Source: Microcoleus vaginatus HSN003
GTDB taxonomy: Bacteria > Cyanobacteriota > Cyanobacteriia > Cyanobacteriales > Microcoleaceae
Direction of reading: 5' to 3'
Length of the DNA: 64,000 bases
NCBI RefSeq assembly: GCF_022701255.1
Contig: NZ_CP031705.1
Location: 744,001 to 808,000, forward strand
Below are positions 1 through 9,109 of this stretch, piece after piece. Each line of letters starts with the position of its first letter. The first letter of the stretch is position 1. Both the position numbers and the translations under genes were made by a program. A model generated the notes under the pieces. The model saw nothing but the letters and a program-made list of their open reading frames with translations. It did not search any database and had not been told where the DNA came from.

Positions 1-2336
1 CTGATTTCCTCAGCCACCTCAACCCATCTCAGCGCCAAGCAGTCGCCCATTATAACGGGCCGCTGTTAGTAGTAGCGGGCGCTGGTTCCGGCAAAACCAG
101 AGCTCTAACTTACCGAGTTGCTAACTTAGTTCGCACGCATCGAGTTGATCCAGAAAATATTCTGGCGGTGACATTTACAAATAAAGCCGCCAGGGAGATG
201 AAAGAAAGAATTGAGAAATTGCTGGCAACTCAGCAAGCTGAAGCGGAATATGGCAAACCTTTGGTAGACTTAGCCCCGGATGTGCAAACCAAATTGCGAT
301 CGCAAATTTACCAAAGAATTACCAAACACATTTGGATGGGGACTTTTCACTCTTTGTGCGGTCGCATTCTCCGCTACGATATTGAAAAATACCAAGACGA
401 AAAAGGTCGCCAGTGGAAGAAAAACTTTTCGATTTTTGATGAGTCAGATGCTCAAAGTCTCGTCAAACAAATTGTTACCAAAATCCTGAACCTCGACGAC
501 AAGAAATTTGACCCGCGAAAAGTCCGCTATGTCATCAGCAACGCTAAAAATAAAGGCTTGTCACCTCAAGAATACCAAGCAGCAGAACCGGATTACAGAG
601 GTCGTGTAATTGCCGATGTTTACAGTCGCTACCAAGACGCTTTAGCAGCCAACAATGCCCTAGATTTTGACGATTTAATCCTGGTTCCAGTTAAACTTTT
701 GAGCCAAAACGAGGAAGTATTAAGTTACTGGCATAAAAAGTTTTGCCATATTTTAGTTGACGAATACCAAGATACTAACCGCACTCAATACGATTTGATT
801 CGGATGTTGGTGACAAATAACGCCGACCCGAAAAGCTTCGATAAATGGCAAAACCGCTCGATTTTTGTTGTGGGCGATGTCGATCAATCAATTTACAGCT
901 TTCGGATGGCAGATTATACCATATTGCTGGAATTTCAAGAGGATTTCGGAGATGGTTTGTCCGACGAGAAAACTCAGACAATGGTAAAATTAGAGGAAAA
1001 TTATCGATCGCGCGAAAACATCCTGCAAGTGGCGAACCACTTGATCGAACACAATACCGAACGCATCGAGAAAATTCTGCGCCCGACTCGCGAACCGGGA
1101 GCTCCGATTGTTGTCTGGCGCGCCGACAACGAATTAGAAGAAGCGCAATTTGTAGCGGGTCAAATTCATTCCTTGAAGCGCCAAAACTCGGAATACGAAC
1201 AGGGCAGTAATTTTGCGATTCTCTACCGCACAAACGCTCAATCTCGCTCCTTTGAAGAAGCGTTAATGCACTTGGATATTCCCTACAATATTGTCGGTGG
1301 CCTCAAGTTTTACGATCGCAAAGAAATCAAAGATATCCTAGCATACCTGCGGGCGCTTGCCAATCCCGACGATAGCGTCAGCCTCAAACGCATCATCAAT
1401 ACTCCCCGTCGCGGCATTGGGGATACCACATTTTCCAAAATCGAAGACGCTGCAACTCAGTTAGGCATTCCGTTGTGGGAAATCCTCAGCGATGAATCTT
1501 CTGTCAATACTCTCGCAGGGCGATCGGCAAAAGCTATTATTAAGTTTGCTGAAATGATTGGTCGTTGGCAATCGCAAGTTGAAACTCTGCCAGCTTCGCA
1601 AATTGTCCAAGGAATTATCCAAGATTCAGGCTACATTGAAGATTTGAAAAATCAAGGAACCGAGGAAGCCGAAAATCGGATAGAAAACGTCAGAGAATTG
1701 TACAATGCTGTGCTACAATTTGAAGAACAAAACGAAGAAGCGACGCTGACATCATTTTTAGCAAAAGCATCTTTAGCATCCGATTTAGATGACTTGCAGG
1801 AAGAAGATTCCCGCGTGTCGCTGATGACGCTGCACTCCGCAAAAGGGTTAGAATTCCCCGTGGTATTTCTAGTCGGAATGGAACAGGGTTTATTTCCCAA
1901 TTTCCGCAGTTTGGACGACCCGAAAGCGATCGAAGAAGAACGCCGTTTGTGCTATGTAGGCATCACTCGCGCCCAGGAATTGCTATTTCTCACCCACACT
2001 CGCGAACGCCGCCTCTGGGGAGGCTTCCGGGAACACTGCACCCCTTCGCTATTCTTAGGGGAATTACCGACACATTTGTTGGCTGGAAGTGCGAAGAAAA
2101 CTCAAGCGGGAAAAACGGCTGCATCGAAAGGAAAAACTAATAATTCAGCCGCTAATTCCGGGAGTTCTCCATCCGCAGAGTGGAAAACGGGGGAACGAGT
2201 TTTTCATCATGCTTTTGGAGTAGGAGAAATTACCCATGTTTTGGGAGTGGGCGATAAAACTAATCTGGCAATTAAGTTTACAGGTTTGGGCCGCAAAATT
2301 ATTGATCCGAGAACGGCGAAGTTGCAGCGAGTTTAA
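1..2336 (+). CDS. pcrA: UvrD/PcrA-type ATP-dependent DNA helicase (5' end outside window)
   Basis: Superfamily 1A 3'-5' DNA helicase used in excision repair and in clearing proteins from DNA. The frame is open from the first complete codon at base 3, so the start lies upstream; about 777 residues are present, close to full family length, and only a short N-terminus is missing. Motifs visible in order: Walker A GAGSGKTRAL (bases about 75-105), motif Ia TFTNKAAREM, motif II DEYQDTN, motif III GDVDQSIYSFR, motif IV NYRSRENI, motif V TLHSAKGLEFPVVF and motif VI EERRLCYVGITRA. The C-terminal segment VFHHAFGVGEI matches the Tudor-like tail of PcrA. A Ser/Gly/Lys-rich linker lies before that tail. 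UvrD and PcrA cannot be separated from this alone; cyanobacterial copies are usually annotated pcrA. Confidence 0.95.
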   Translation, partial: DFLSHLNPSQRQAVAHYNGPLLVVAGAGSGKTRALTYRVANLVRTHRVDPENILAVTFTNKAAREMKERIEKLLATQQAEAEYGKPLVDLAPDVQTKLRSQIYQRITKHIWMGTFHSLCGRILRYDIEKYQDEKGRQWKKNFSIFDESDAQSLVKQIVTKILNLDDKKFDPRKVRYVISNAKNKGLSPQEYQAAEPDYRGRVIADVYSRYQDALAANNALDFDDLILVPVKLLSQNEEVLSYWHKKFCHILVDEYQDTNRTQYDLIRMLVTNNADPKSFDKWQNRSIFVVGDVDQSIYSFRMADYTILLEFQEDFGDGLSDEKTQTMVKLEENYRSRENILQVANHLIEHNTERIEKILRPTREPGAPIVVWRADNELEEAQFVAGQIHSLKRQNSEYEQGSNFAILYRTNAQSRSFEEALMHLDIPYNIVGGLKFYDRKEIKDILAYLRALANPDDSVSLKRIINTPRRGIGDTTFSKIEDAATQLGIPLWEILSDESSVNTLAGRSAKAIIKFAEMIGRWQSQVETLPASQIVQGIIQDSGYIEDLKNQGTEEAENRIENVRELYNAVLQFEEQNEEATLTSFLAKASLASDLDDLQEEDSRVSLMTLHSAKGLEFPVVFLVGMEQGLFPNFRSLDDPKAIEEERRLCYVGITRAQELLFLTHTRERRLWGGFREHCTPSLFLGELPTHLLAGSAKKTQAGKTAASKGKTNNSAANSGSSPSAEWKTGERVFHHAFGVGEITHVLGVGDKTNLAIKFTGLGRKIIDPRTAKLQRV

Positions 2337-2350
2337 TAGAAAATCCGGCG

Positions 2351-2482
2351 GTTGAAACCGCGTCTATACAGGCAAAACCCTAGAAGAGCGGGTTGAAGAA
2401 GGGGCGGTAAAAATGCGGTAAAAATTACGTTTTTATCTTTAGTCCACGTCGGGGACATCGTTTGTGTAGACGCGGTTTCAAC
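2351..2482. repeat. Inverted repeat pair downstream of the helicase
   Basis: Arms of about 19-20 bases (GTTGAAACCGCGTCTATACA at 2351-2370 and its near-perfect complement at 2464-2482) face each other across about 93 bases. The sequence resembles a dispersed intergenic repeat. It may help end transcription of the helicase, but there is no T-tract typical of an intrinsic terminator. Confidence 0.6.
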
Positions 2483-2528
2483 CTTCGTTTTATCTACGTG
2501 AAAAGTAGAAATAAAAACCTAAACTCTT

Positions 2529-3134
2529 ATGTCTTACAGGCAATTTACGACCATCGGCAAGGTTAAAGAAGCCTTCAATCTTACAGTAGTGGGAGGAATC
2601 AGATTTCTGCCGGAAATCGAACCGATCGCACCCGCAACAGCATTGCAGACCATGCTGGAGACAAATTTGCCTTGGGCGATCGCCACTAGCACCGAAAAAG
2701 CCCGTTCTGAAGCTATTATCAACCCTGTATTGCTGGAAGTTCGCAGGATTCTGAACCAACAAATCAGCGTGTTTTCGGGTGAGGAATTTAATGTTGATGT
2801 AGCTGTTGGACTTACAGGAGTTTGCGATTTTATCATCAGCCGTTCCCCGGAACAATTAGACGTTGAGGCCCCGGTAATTGTGATGGTGGAAGCTAAAAAA
2901 GGAGATTTGAAAGTAGGTTTGGGTCAATGTATTGCTGAAATGGTGGCGGCCCAGAGATTTAATGAAGCCAAAGGGCGATCGATTTCCGTCATCTACGGCA
3001 GCGTTTCCAGCGGCACAGCTTGGCGGTTTCTCAAGCTGGAAGGGCAAATAGTGACGATCGATCTTACCGATTATCCGCTACCTCCAGTAGATAAAATATT
3101 GGGATTTTTAGTGTGGATGGTGCGCGAAAAGTAG
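2529..3134 (+). CDS. Uncharacterised cyanobacterial protein, possible PD-(D/E)XK nuclease-like fold
   Basis: A 201-residue protein with no recognised family name. The pattern resembles PD-(D/E)XK enzymes: a helix with Glu (KARSEAIINPVLLEV, about 56-72), an Asp in a strand (VCDFIIS, about 99), then VMVEAKK (about 118) supplying E-x-K, then GQCIAEMVAAQ (about 132-142) like the Q-containing helix of that superfamily. The end is the short beta-rich segment GTAWRFLKLEGQIVTIDL. No signal peptide or membrane segment is seen. A second member of the same family lies at 11870-13671, disrupted by an insertion element. The fold assignment is an inference from motif spacing; no substrate or pathway is implied. 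Confidence 0.8.
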   Translation: MSYRQFTTIGKVKEAFNLTVVGGIRFLPEIEPIAPATALQTMLETNLPWAIATSTEKARSEAIINPVLLEVRRILNQQISVFSGEEFNVDVAVGLTGVCDFIISRSPEQLDVEAPVIVMVEAKKGDLKVGLGQCIAEMVAAQRFNEAKGRSISVIYGSVSSGTAWRFLKLEGQIVTIDLTDYPLPPVDKILGFLVWMVREK

Positions 3135-3143
3135 CATTTAGGA

Positions 3144-4448
3144 TTATATCCCCATCGCACCCCGCATCGCCAACAGCGCCGTCCCATAAGCAGCAGCAGT
3201 ATGAATTGGCGTTTCAACAGGCACTTTTAAATAACGCTGTCTAATCGCACTCCAAACCGAATTTTTTGCCCCGCCGCCAGCAGTATAAACTTTTGTCAAA
3301 GGAGTGGCCCCCAATTCTTGCAATAATTGATATCCCCGCGCTTCAATCCGCGCTATGCTTTCTAGCAAACCGTGCAGAAATTCCACTGAATCAGTTGGAC
3401 GCGGTTCGAGTCTGGGCGGCAAATTCGGGTCATTAATTGGGAAGCGATCGCCCTTTTTCAACAATGGGTAATAATCCAGCAAACTCTCTTGTTCTGGATC
3501 AATTTGTGTGCTATAATTAGCCAACTCAGCATCAGTAAAAAAGTGTCGCAGCACCGCACCTCCGGTATTAGAAGCCCCTCCAACTAACCACAAATCGCCT
3601 AATTTATGACTGTAAATCCCGTATCTAGAATCATCTACGCGGGTATGACTTAACAGTTTGACTGCTAGAGTAGAGCCGAGAGAAGTTACTGCTTCCCCTG
3701 GTAAATTGACACCGCTTGCTAAAAATGCGGCAATGCTATCGGTTGTACCAGCACAAATAATACAATCGCGGGGAAAACCGAAGCGATCGCGCACTTGAGC
3801 TCTCACTTCCCCCACAGGCGTGCCCGGTGCGACAACTTGCGGCAATTCAGGAGTTGCAGCGCCCGCAATTCCCTCTATCAGCCAATTCGGATAGCACAAA
3901 GTATCAACATCGAAACCGAGTTTCAAAGCATTGTGATAGTCGCTAATTCCCAATTTCCCGTGCAGCAGGAAAGCCAGCCAGTCAGCTTGATGCAGGAAAT
4001 AAAGCTTCTCAACAACAGGCAAGATGCCTGTTGTCCTGTGGGCTTCTAGGCCGCCCTCCTGCCACCACAGGAGTTTAGCCAGACTGGATGTAGCGCTCAA
4101 TACTGTGTGGTTATCCGGCGCGATCGCCCGCAACCTCTCTGTCACCGCTGCACCGCGCGCATCATTGTATAAAATCGGCTCACATACTGGTATACCGTCG
4201 GTATTGCACAGCATGACAGTCGAGGATGTGCCGTCAAGGGCGATCGCCCTTACCTGATTGCGGATGGTTGGGGGAATTTGCTCGATCGAATCCCACAGCG
4301 CATTTTGCCACACCGAGGGCAATTCAGGCTGTTGTTGCCCGTTGTTGGCAAAAGTATATTCTGTCTCACAATGTATTCTACCCTGGGAGTCTATGACAGT
4401 CGATCGGGCGCCAGTCGTGCCGAAATCTATTCCCAAATAAAGATTCAT
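3144..4448 (-). CDS. FGGY-family carbohydrate kinase (D-ribulose/xylulose kinase type)
   Basis: ATP-dependent sugar kinase of 434 residues. N-terminal phosphate-binding motif YLGIDFGTTGARS (4-16); a second nucleotide-binding segment CAGTTDSIAAFLASG; C-terminal VYTAGGGAKNSVWSAIRQR. It resembles the short cyanobacterial/plant kinases often annotated xylulokinase, for which D-ribulose kinase activity has been reported in a Synechococcus elongatus homologue. Oddity: the stretch EAHRTTGILPVVEKL near residues 137-151 is the translation of a REP-like palindrome (4015-4031) embedded in the gene, placed just before the conserved FLHQADWLAFLLHG segment. The frame stays open, so the protein is probably made with an extra surface loop. 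The stop lies 10 bases from the convergent upstream gene. Confidence 0.88.
   Translation of the reverse strand: MNLYLGIDFGTTGARSTVIDSQGRIHCETEYTFANNGQQQPELPSVWQNALWDSIEQIPPTIRNQVRAIALDGTSSTVMLCNTDGIPVCEPILYNDARGAAVTERLRAIAPDNHTVLSATSSLAKLLWWQEGGLEAHRTTGILPVVEKLYFLHQADWLAFLLHGKLGISDYHNALKLGFDVDTLCYPNWLIEGIAGAATPELPQVVAPGTPVGEVRAQVRDRFGFPRDCIICAGTTDSIAAFLASGVNLPGEAVTSLGSTLAVKLLSHTRVDDSRYGIYSHKLGDLWLVGGASNTGGAVLRHFFTDAELANYSTQIDPEQESLLDYYPLLKKGDRFPINDPNLPPRLEPRPTDSVEFLHGLLESIARIEARGYQLLQELGATPLTKVYTAGGGAKNSVWSAIRQRYLKVPVETPIHTAAAYGTALLAMRGAMGI
4015..4069. repeat. REP-like palindrome embedded in the sugar-kinase coding sequence
   Basis: The perfect palindrome-type unit ACAGGCAAGATGCCTGT (4015-4031) is followed by a degenerate part GGGCTTCTAGGCCGCCC (4039-4055) and CACCACAGG. 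The same unit forms the arrays at 23050-23112 and 48127-48716. Here it is translated on the minus strand, giving the tell-tale peptide TGILPV. Confidence 0.8.
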
Positions 4449-4550
4449 TTGCCACTCCCGCGAATTTTCCTATTTTGAGTAAACCACAAAGTTTATTGGA
4501 TTTTCCTACTTATTTCTGATATTATATCGGGTCAATTACTCTTACTAAAA

Positions 4551-4652
4551 AATGTTTGTAGTGAAGACTTTAGTCCTAGGATTTTGTCAGGACTAAAGTC
4601 CTCACTGCTAACTACAAAATGTTTGTAGTGGGGACTTTAGTCCTAGGATTTA
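4551..4652. repeat. Palindromic/direct repeat element in the kinase-hicB intergenic region
   Basis: The stretch 4449-4719 has no gene. It holds a hairpin with arms GTAGTGAAGACTTTAGTCCT (4558-4577) and AGGACTAAAGTCCTCACTGC (about 4590-4609), then a direct repeat of the first arm (ATGTTTGTAGTG at 4552 and again at 4619). This looks like a mobile-type intergenic repeat; no function is seen. Confidence 0.7.
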
Positions 4653-4719
4653 TTGCGCTGCTTGTTTTGCGCCTAAATCAGCTTCTATTTGTGCTTAATT
4701 TATGAAATATTTTGCCCTA

Positions 4720-4929
4720 CTACCGTGCTTCTACATAGTCACAGAGCGTAGTTGGTTCGGGAATGGGTAAACCTTCTTCTCGCAATCCTTCTAAGTGAAA
4801 TTCGATTGCTTCTTTAATTTGCTGCTGTACTTCCGCAAGGGTAGCGCCTGTGGCTGCACATCCGGGTAAATCTGGTGGATATGCTGAATAATTATTGGGT
4901 GTTTTTTCAATCACAATGGCATAACGCAT
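4720..4929 (-). CDS. hicB: HicB-family antitoxin
   Basis: A 69-residue protein of the HicB/UPF0150 fold: it begins MRYAIVIEKTPNNYSAYPPDLPGC, with the signature LPGC followed by ATGATLAEVQQQIKEAIEFHLEG. In HicAB modules this protein neutralises the HicA mRNA interferase. The coding region overlaps the stop of hicA by one base (TAATG), so translation is probably coupled. No separate C-terminal DNA-binding domain is present, so autoregulation would need other features of the complex. Confidence 0.88.
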   Translation of the reverse strand: MRYAIVIEKTPNNYSAYPPDLPGCAATGATLAEVQQQIKEAIEFHLEGLREEGLPIPEPTTLCDYVEAR

Positions 4930-5183
4930 TAGTTGAGTTCCTCATCTTTATGATTGGTTTCGACTTCATTAGGTTCTTCTTGCTCTTTGACTTCTCTCAA
5001 TTGAGCTTGTTTGAGAATATTATTGGATGTACCAGGAGCCAAATCGTCAGAGAGTTTACCGGGAACTGTAACTAAACCGGATTTGGTAGGATGTTTGTAC
5101 TGGCGGTGACTCCCTCGTGTTCTAGCGAGATACCAACCGTCTGCCTCTAGTTGTTTAATGATATCTCTGATTTTTGTTGGCAT
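4929..5183 (-). CDS. hicA: HicA-family mRNA interferase toxin
   Basis: 84 residues. It begins PTKIRDIIKQLEADGWYLARTRGSHRQYKHP and carries the HicA core GSHRQYKHP, whose His is the expected catalytic residue of this double-stranded-RNA-binding-like toxin, then GLVTVPGK. The final ~25 residues are an acidic, charged tail (EVKEQEEPNEVETNHKDEELN) longer than in minimal HicA proteins. It lies immediately upstream of hicB in the usual toxin-first order. The 105 bases upstream (5184-5288) should hold the promoter; no clear -35/-10 pair was assigned. Confidence 0.88.
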   Translation of the reverse strand: MPTKIRDIIKQLEADGWYLARTRGSHRQYKHPTKSGLVTVPGKLSDDLAPGTSNNILKQAQLREVKEQEEPNEVETNHKDEELN

Positions 5184-5288
5184 TTATTATTAATGTAACT
5201 AGCTGGTATTGAAATGACGAAAAGCCGATAACTTCGTAGAAAAAAGTCCTTAAAAAAAGGCTTAACAAAGGGCTGAAATCGCTATAGA

Positions 5289-6692
5289 TTACAGCTTACA
5301 CTTCTCGATGCGAGAGAAAAGAACCAAACCCCACCAGCCCACCAAACCAAACCCAACTCGCACGCAACAACGAACCCACGGTAGGTGGCCCTCTGGTGCT
5401 TGCAGATTAAAGGTTAAATCATTGTAGCTCAACCAATCTTTCCTCCCCTTTCTCCTCTTTCGCCAACCGACGCGATCGCCTAGCTTCTTTTCAGTATCCC
5501 AATCAACTTTCCCACCAACTTCCAACCAGATTTCTTTCTGGACACTAAAGCCAAAGCGACCCTGACTATATTTTACCCACAACTGGTCGATCGTCCGTAA
5601 ATCATCGCAAGGAAAATTCTCAATTGAGTTCGTATCAAAATAATCTTCCTTCTCCCGTCTCGCAGCTTTCAGCATTACCTTTATTGTTTCCTGATCCGCC
5701 TCTTTCCACTTTCCTGCTGCTAATAAATCCCGGAGACGAGTATAGTCAACACCCTGCGCTGATTTAAGCGAGTCTGGTGGCGGTGCCGATGGAGGTGTTT
5801 GAGCTGATAATGGAGGTGATTGAGAAGCAAGAGCCTGCAAAACTTCAGTAGCAGATTGATAACGTTTTTTAATAGCAGGTTGTATCATTTTATCTAAAAT
5901 CTGACCCAGTTCCGAACTGACAGATTTTTTTAAGTATTTTCGCCACACCCACTCAAACTCGCTATCATCGAATAAATCAATCGGCTCAACCTGAGTTAAC
6001 AGACACAGACAAGTCACACCCAGACTATAAATATCACTAGCATGAATCGGTTTACCGTTGGCTTGTTCTGGTGCCATATATCCAGCCGTCCCGATTCTCG
6101 TTCCCGTTAGCCCTAGAGCCGTTTGTGTCGCATATTTCGCGGCTCCAAAGTCAACTAAAACCAGTTGCCCATCTTGCCGAAGAATAATATTTTCTGGCTT
6201 GATATCTCGGTGAATAACTTGGCGAGAGTGAATGAACTCGAATACTGGCAGTAAATTATTAAGCAAGTTGCGAATCTGCGTTTCGCTAAAATATCCCTTA
6301 GATTCTAGTGTTTGGGCTACATTTTCACCGTCGATGAATTCTTGGACTAAATACTGCCGTCCATCTTGACTAAAATATGCTAATAATTCGGGAATTTGAG
6401 AATGTTTACCCAACTGTTCTAGGCGTACTGCTTCAAGCTCAAATAACTCAGCAGCTTTCTGGATACTAGAAGTGCCTTGAAATTGGGGGTAGAATTGTTT
6501 AATAACACAGGGAGGTTTTGAGGGTTTATACTCGTCAATAGCTAGAAAAGTGCGCCCAAATCCCCCTTGTCCAATAATTTTTTGAGCTCCGTAGCGATCG
6601 CCTAATAGCAGTTTATTCCCACATTTTTGACAGAAGTTTGTAGAGCCAGACTGGTTTTGGAATAGGCAATCAGGGTTTAGACACTGGCTCAT
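5289..6692 (-). CDS. Ser/Thr protein kinase with N-terminal zinc ribbon and C-terminal GUN4 domain
   Basis: 467 residues in three modules. Residues 4-24 form a zinc ribbon (CLNPDC then CQKCG). Residues about 33-285 are a Hanks-type kinase: glycine loop IGQGGFGRTF, lysine in CVIKQFY, catalytic loop HRDIKPENI, DFG in VDFGAAKY and the APEQ motif, all intact. After a Pro/Ser-rich linker (about 290-312), residues about 318-460 match GUN4 (VDYTRLRDLLAAGKWKEAD, then WVKYSQGRFGFSVQ, ending LFSRIEKCKL). GUN4 binds porphyrins and stimulates Mg-chelatase, so the fusion could couple phosphorylation to a tetrapyrrole signal; that is inference. No transmembrane segment is evident. It lies head-to-tail behind hicAB. 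Confidence 0.9.
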   Translation of the reverse strand: MSQCLNPDCLFQNQSGSTNFCQKCGNKLLLGDRYGAQKIIGQGGFGRTFLAIDEYKPSKPPCVIKQFYPQFQGTSSIQKAAELFELEAVRLEQLGKHSQIPELLAYFSQDGRQYLVQEFIDGENVAQTLESKGYFSETQIRNLLNNLLPVFEFIHSRQVIHRDIKPENIILRQDGQLVLVDFGAAKYATQTALGLTGTRIGTAGYMAPEQANGKPIHASDIYSLGVTCLCLLTQVEPIDLFDDSEFEWVWRKYLKKSVSSELGQILDKMIQPAIKKRYQSATEVLQALASQSPPLSAQTPPSAPPPDSLKSAQGVDYTRLRDLLAAGKWKEADQETIKVMLKAARREKEDYFDTNSIENFPCDDLRTIDQLWVKYSQGRFGFSVQKEIWLEVGGKVDWDTEKKLGDRVGWRKRRKGRKDWLSYNDLTFNLQAPEGHLPWVRCCVRVGFGLVGWWGLVLFSRIEKCKL

Positions 6693-6840
6693 AAAATATG
6701 CTTACAGATTACAGATTAAAGCTCTCGATGCGATGCCAGCGGAGATGGTTTTAAATGTGAAACAGCAGATCCGGGTAAGGACATCGCATTGCCTTTCATC
6801 GTGTCAACTTAACCCGAAAAACCGCTTAACCCGAAAGCTC

Positions 6841-6862
6841 GGCAGGGGTTTAAACCCCTGCC
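6841..6862. terminator. Perfect 22-base inverted repeat after ilvB
   Basis: GGCAGGGGTTT is followed directly by its exact complement AAACCCCTGCC. It starts 26 bases beyond the ilvB stop (minus strand), within an outer weaker pair CTCGGC/GCCGAG. Its position suits a transcript end, though there is no T-run. The rest of 6693-6887 shows no gene. Confidence 0.5.
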
Positions 6863-6887
6863 AAACAAGGCATTGCCGAGTCCCTAG

Positions 6888-8723
6888 TTAAACTTTTGTC
6901 CCGCACTCAGGACAAAACTTATTGCTCGAAACATTCTTCGCGCCACAACTCGGACAATAAACCAACTCCGCAGATTGCAACTTGCTACGATCGGGCAAAC
7001 CAACCATTTGAGCGTTGCTCTTACCTGGAACTACCATCGGATAGCAGTTTTCGTCCCTCGTCACCTTCACGTTCATCACCACCGGGCCGTCGTGAGCGAG
7101 CATTTGAGCGATCGCATCTTTGAGTTCCTCCGGCCGCGAAACCAGCATCCCTCTCACCCCGTAAGCTTCAGCCAGCATCACAAAATCCGGCATCCCTACA
7201 GTCATATTCGACGACGAATAACGCTCCCCATAGAACGCCTGCTGCCACTGCCGCACCATTCCCTGCCAGCCGTTATTTACAATAACAATCTTGACATTAA
7301 TGCCGTATTGTGTTAGCGTTCCCAGCTCTTGAATATTCATTTGCACGCTAGCATCGCCAGCAATACAAATCACTTGCTCATTGGGTAGCGCCATTTTCGC
7401 GCCCATCGCCGCCGGCAGCCCGAAACCCATCGTGCCCAAACCAGCGCTAGAAATCCAGCGGCGCGGCCCGTTGTTCAAAAATTGAGCCGACCACATTTGA
7501 TGTTGACCGACATCCGTTGTGTAGTAAGCATCCGGCGCTTGAGTAGCCAACTGAGAAATCACCTGTTGCGGAGACAAAATGTCGGGGTAATGAGGCACAA
7601 CTAACGGATAGTCCTGTTTCCACTGATCGATTCTGTGCAGCCATTCCGCAGTCTGTCCGGTCTTCCCCGAAACTCCAGTTTCCCGACAGCGGCGCAGCAA
7701 ATCGATCAAAACATGGCGGACATCTCCGACAATCGGCACATCAGGGCCGCGATTTTTGCCTACTTCCGCCGGGTCGATATCGATGTGAATCACCTTTGCG
7801 CGCGCGGCAAACTCGTCTAATTTCCCGGTCACGCGATCGTCAAACCTCGCCCCTACAGCAATCAGCAAATCGCACTCGGTAACGGCAAAATTAGCGTAAG
7901 CAGTGCCGTGCATCCCCAGCATTTTCACCGACAAAGGATGGTTTTCGTCAAAGCAACCTTTGCCCATCAGCGTTGTAGTGACCGGCAATTGGAAAAGTTC
8001 GGCGAGTTCCTTAATTTCCTCGTGGGCACCTGCGGCGATCGCCCCGCCGCCCACATAAAGCAAAGGACGCTTTGCTTCCTTCAGCAAATGGATTGCTTGA
8101 TTAATTTGCCGAGGATTTCCCTTCACCGTCGGCCTGTAGCCCGGAATTCTCACAGATCCCGGTTCCACCGGCAGATAGTCAAATTCTTCCAAACCCACAT
8201 CCTTGGGCACGTCAACCAAGACTGGCCCCGGCCGCCCTGTACTCGCGATGTGGAAAGCTTCTGCCACAATTCGCGCCATATCTCCCGGGTCGCGCACTAC
8301 ATAGGAATGCTTGACAATTGGCAGGGTAATCCCGTAAATATCTGTTTCCTGAAACGCATCAGTGCCGATCGCCGGACGCGGCACCTGACCGGTGATAATA
8401 ACCATCGGGATCGAATCCATGTGGGCCGTCGCAATCCCCGTCACCAAATTAGTTGCGCCCGGGCCCGAAGTAGCGAAACAAACGCCAACTTGTCCGGTAG
8501 CGCGGGCGTACCCGTCGGCCGCGTGAGCAGCACCTTGCTCGTGGCGCACCAGAATATGTTTGATAGCGCCAGTTTCTTCGGCGCGGTAGAGTTCGTCGTA
8601 AAGCGGCAGAATGGCGCCGCCGGGATAACCAAAAATATGCTTGACGCCGTGGCGGATCAAGCTGTCAATCAGAGCAAATCCACCAGTTGCACGTCTGATG
8701 GTCACTTTAGTTTTTAGTTGCAC
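6888..8723 (-). CDS. ilvB: Acetolactate synthase large subunit with C-terminal zinc ribbon
   Basis: Thiamine-diphosphate enzyme making 2-acetolactate or 2-aceto-2-hydroxybutyrate, the first common step of branched-chain amino acid synthesis. 611 residues with the three ThDP-family domains: N-terminal Pyr domain ([15 protein letters not shown] and the catalytic Glu in [15 protein letters not shown]), central FAD-type domain, and C-terminal PP domain with [15 protein letters not shown] and [12 protein letters not shown]. The last ~25 residues are a double CxxC ribbon (YCPSCGAKN and FCPECGTKV), an extension not needed for catalysis in the bacterial family. It begins with ATG at 8723. The regulatory small subunit (ilvN) is not in this window. 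About 390 non-coding bases upstream hold its promoter. Confidence 0.95.
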   Translation of the reverse strand: MQLKTKVTIRRATGGFALIDSLIRHGVKHIFGYPGGAILPLYDELYRAEETGAIKHILVRHEQGAAHAADGYARATGQVGVCFATSGPGATNLVTGIATAHMDSIPMVIITGQVPRPAIGTDAFQETDIYGITLPIVKHSYVVRDPGDMARIVAEAFHIASTGRPGPVLVDVPKDVGLEEFDYLPVEPGSVRIPGYRPTVKGNPRQINQAIHLLKEAKRPLLYVGGGAIAAGAHEEIKELAELFQLPVTTTLMGKGCFDENHPLSVKMLGMHGTAYANFAVTECDLLIAVGARFDDRVTGKLDEFAARAKVIHIDIDPAEVGKNRGPDVPIVGDVRHVLIDLLRRCRETGVSGKTGQTAEWLHRIDQWKQDYPLVVPHYPDILSPQQVISQLATQAPDAYYTTDVGQHQMWSAQFLNNGPRRWISSAGLGTMGFGLPAAMGAKMALPNEQVICIAGDASVQMNIQELGTLTQYGINVKIVIVNNGWQGMVRQWQQAFYGERYSSSNMTVGMPDFVMLAEAYGVRGMLVSRPEELKDAIAQMLAHDGPVVMNVKVTRDENCYPMVVPGKSNAQMVGLPDRSKLQSAELVYCPSCGAKNVSSNKFCPECGTKV

Positions 8724-9109
8724 AGAATTTCCTTCCTTAAACTAATTATGATTTTTAATGAAAGCTTTTATACTACTTTAATCTCAATTAATGAAACTAG
8801 GAAAATTTAAGTGGTGAGATTTTACGAAAGATTTCGCGATCGGAGAGGGTTCGCCCGATCGAGAAATTGTGGAACAGCAGAGGAAGAAAAGAAACCGAGG
8901 AAATAGCGGCCTCTATGGCTGTTTACCGCGATAGGACGCTTTTAGAGCATTCGTGATTCGGCATTCGACAAGGAAAACAATCGTTTCAGCAATTAAGAAC
9001 GTCCTAAGCATCAGGGCGGTTGCGATGTTAGAGATCGATCGCGAAAAGAAAGCCCTTTTCCTTCTTCTTCCCTCTTCCTTCCGTCTGCATTCTTCCTTCT
9101 TGCCAAAGT
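8724..9109. other. ilvB upstream region without a gene
   Basis: 386 bases between ilvB and the MFS gene, both on the minus strand. The ilvB-proximal part is AT-rich and should contain its promoter; no clear consensus was assigned. A CT-rich simple repeat (units of CTTCTTCC type) occupies about 9055-9105. It is the same simple repeat as at 19700-19750 and inside the gene at 53583-55436. Confidence 0.5.
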
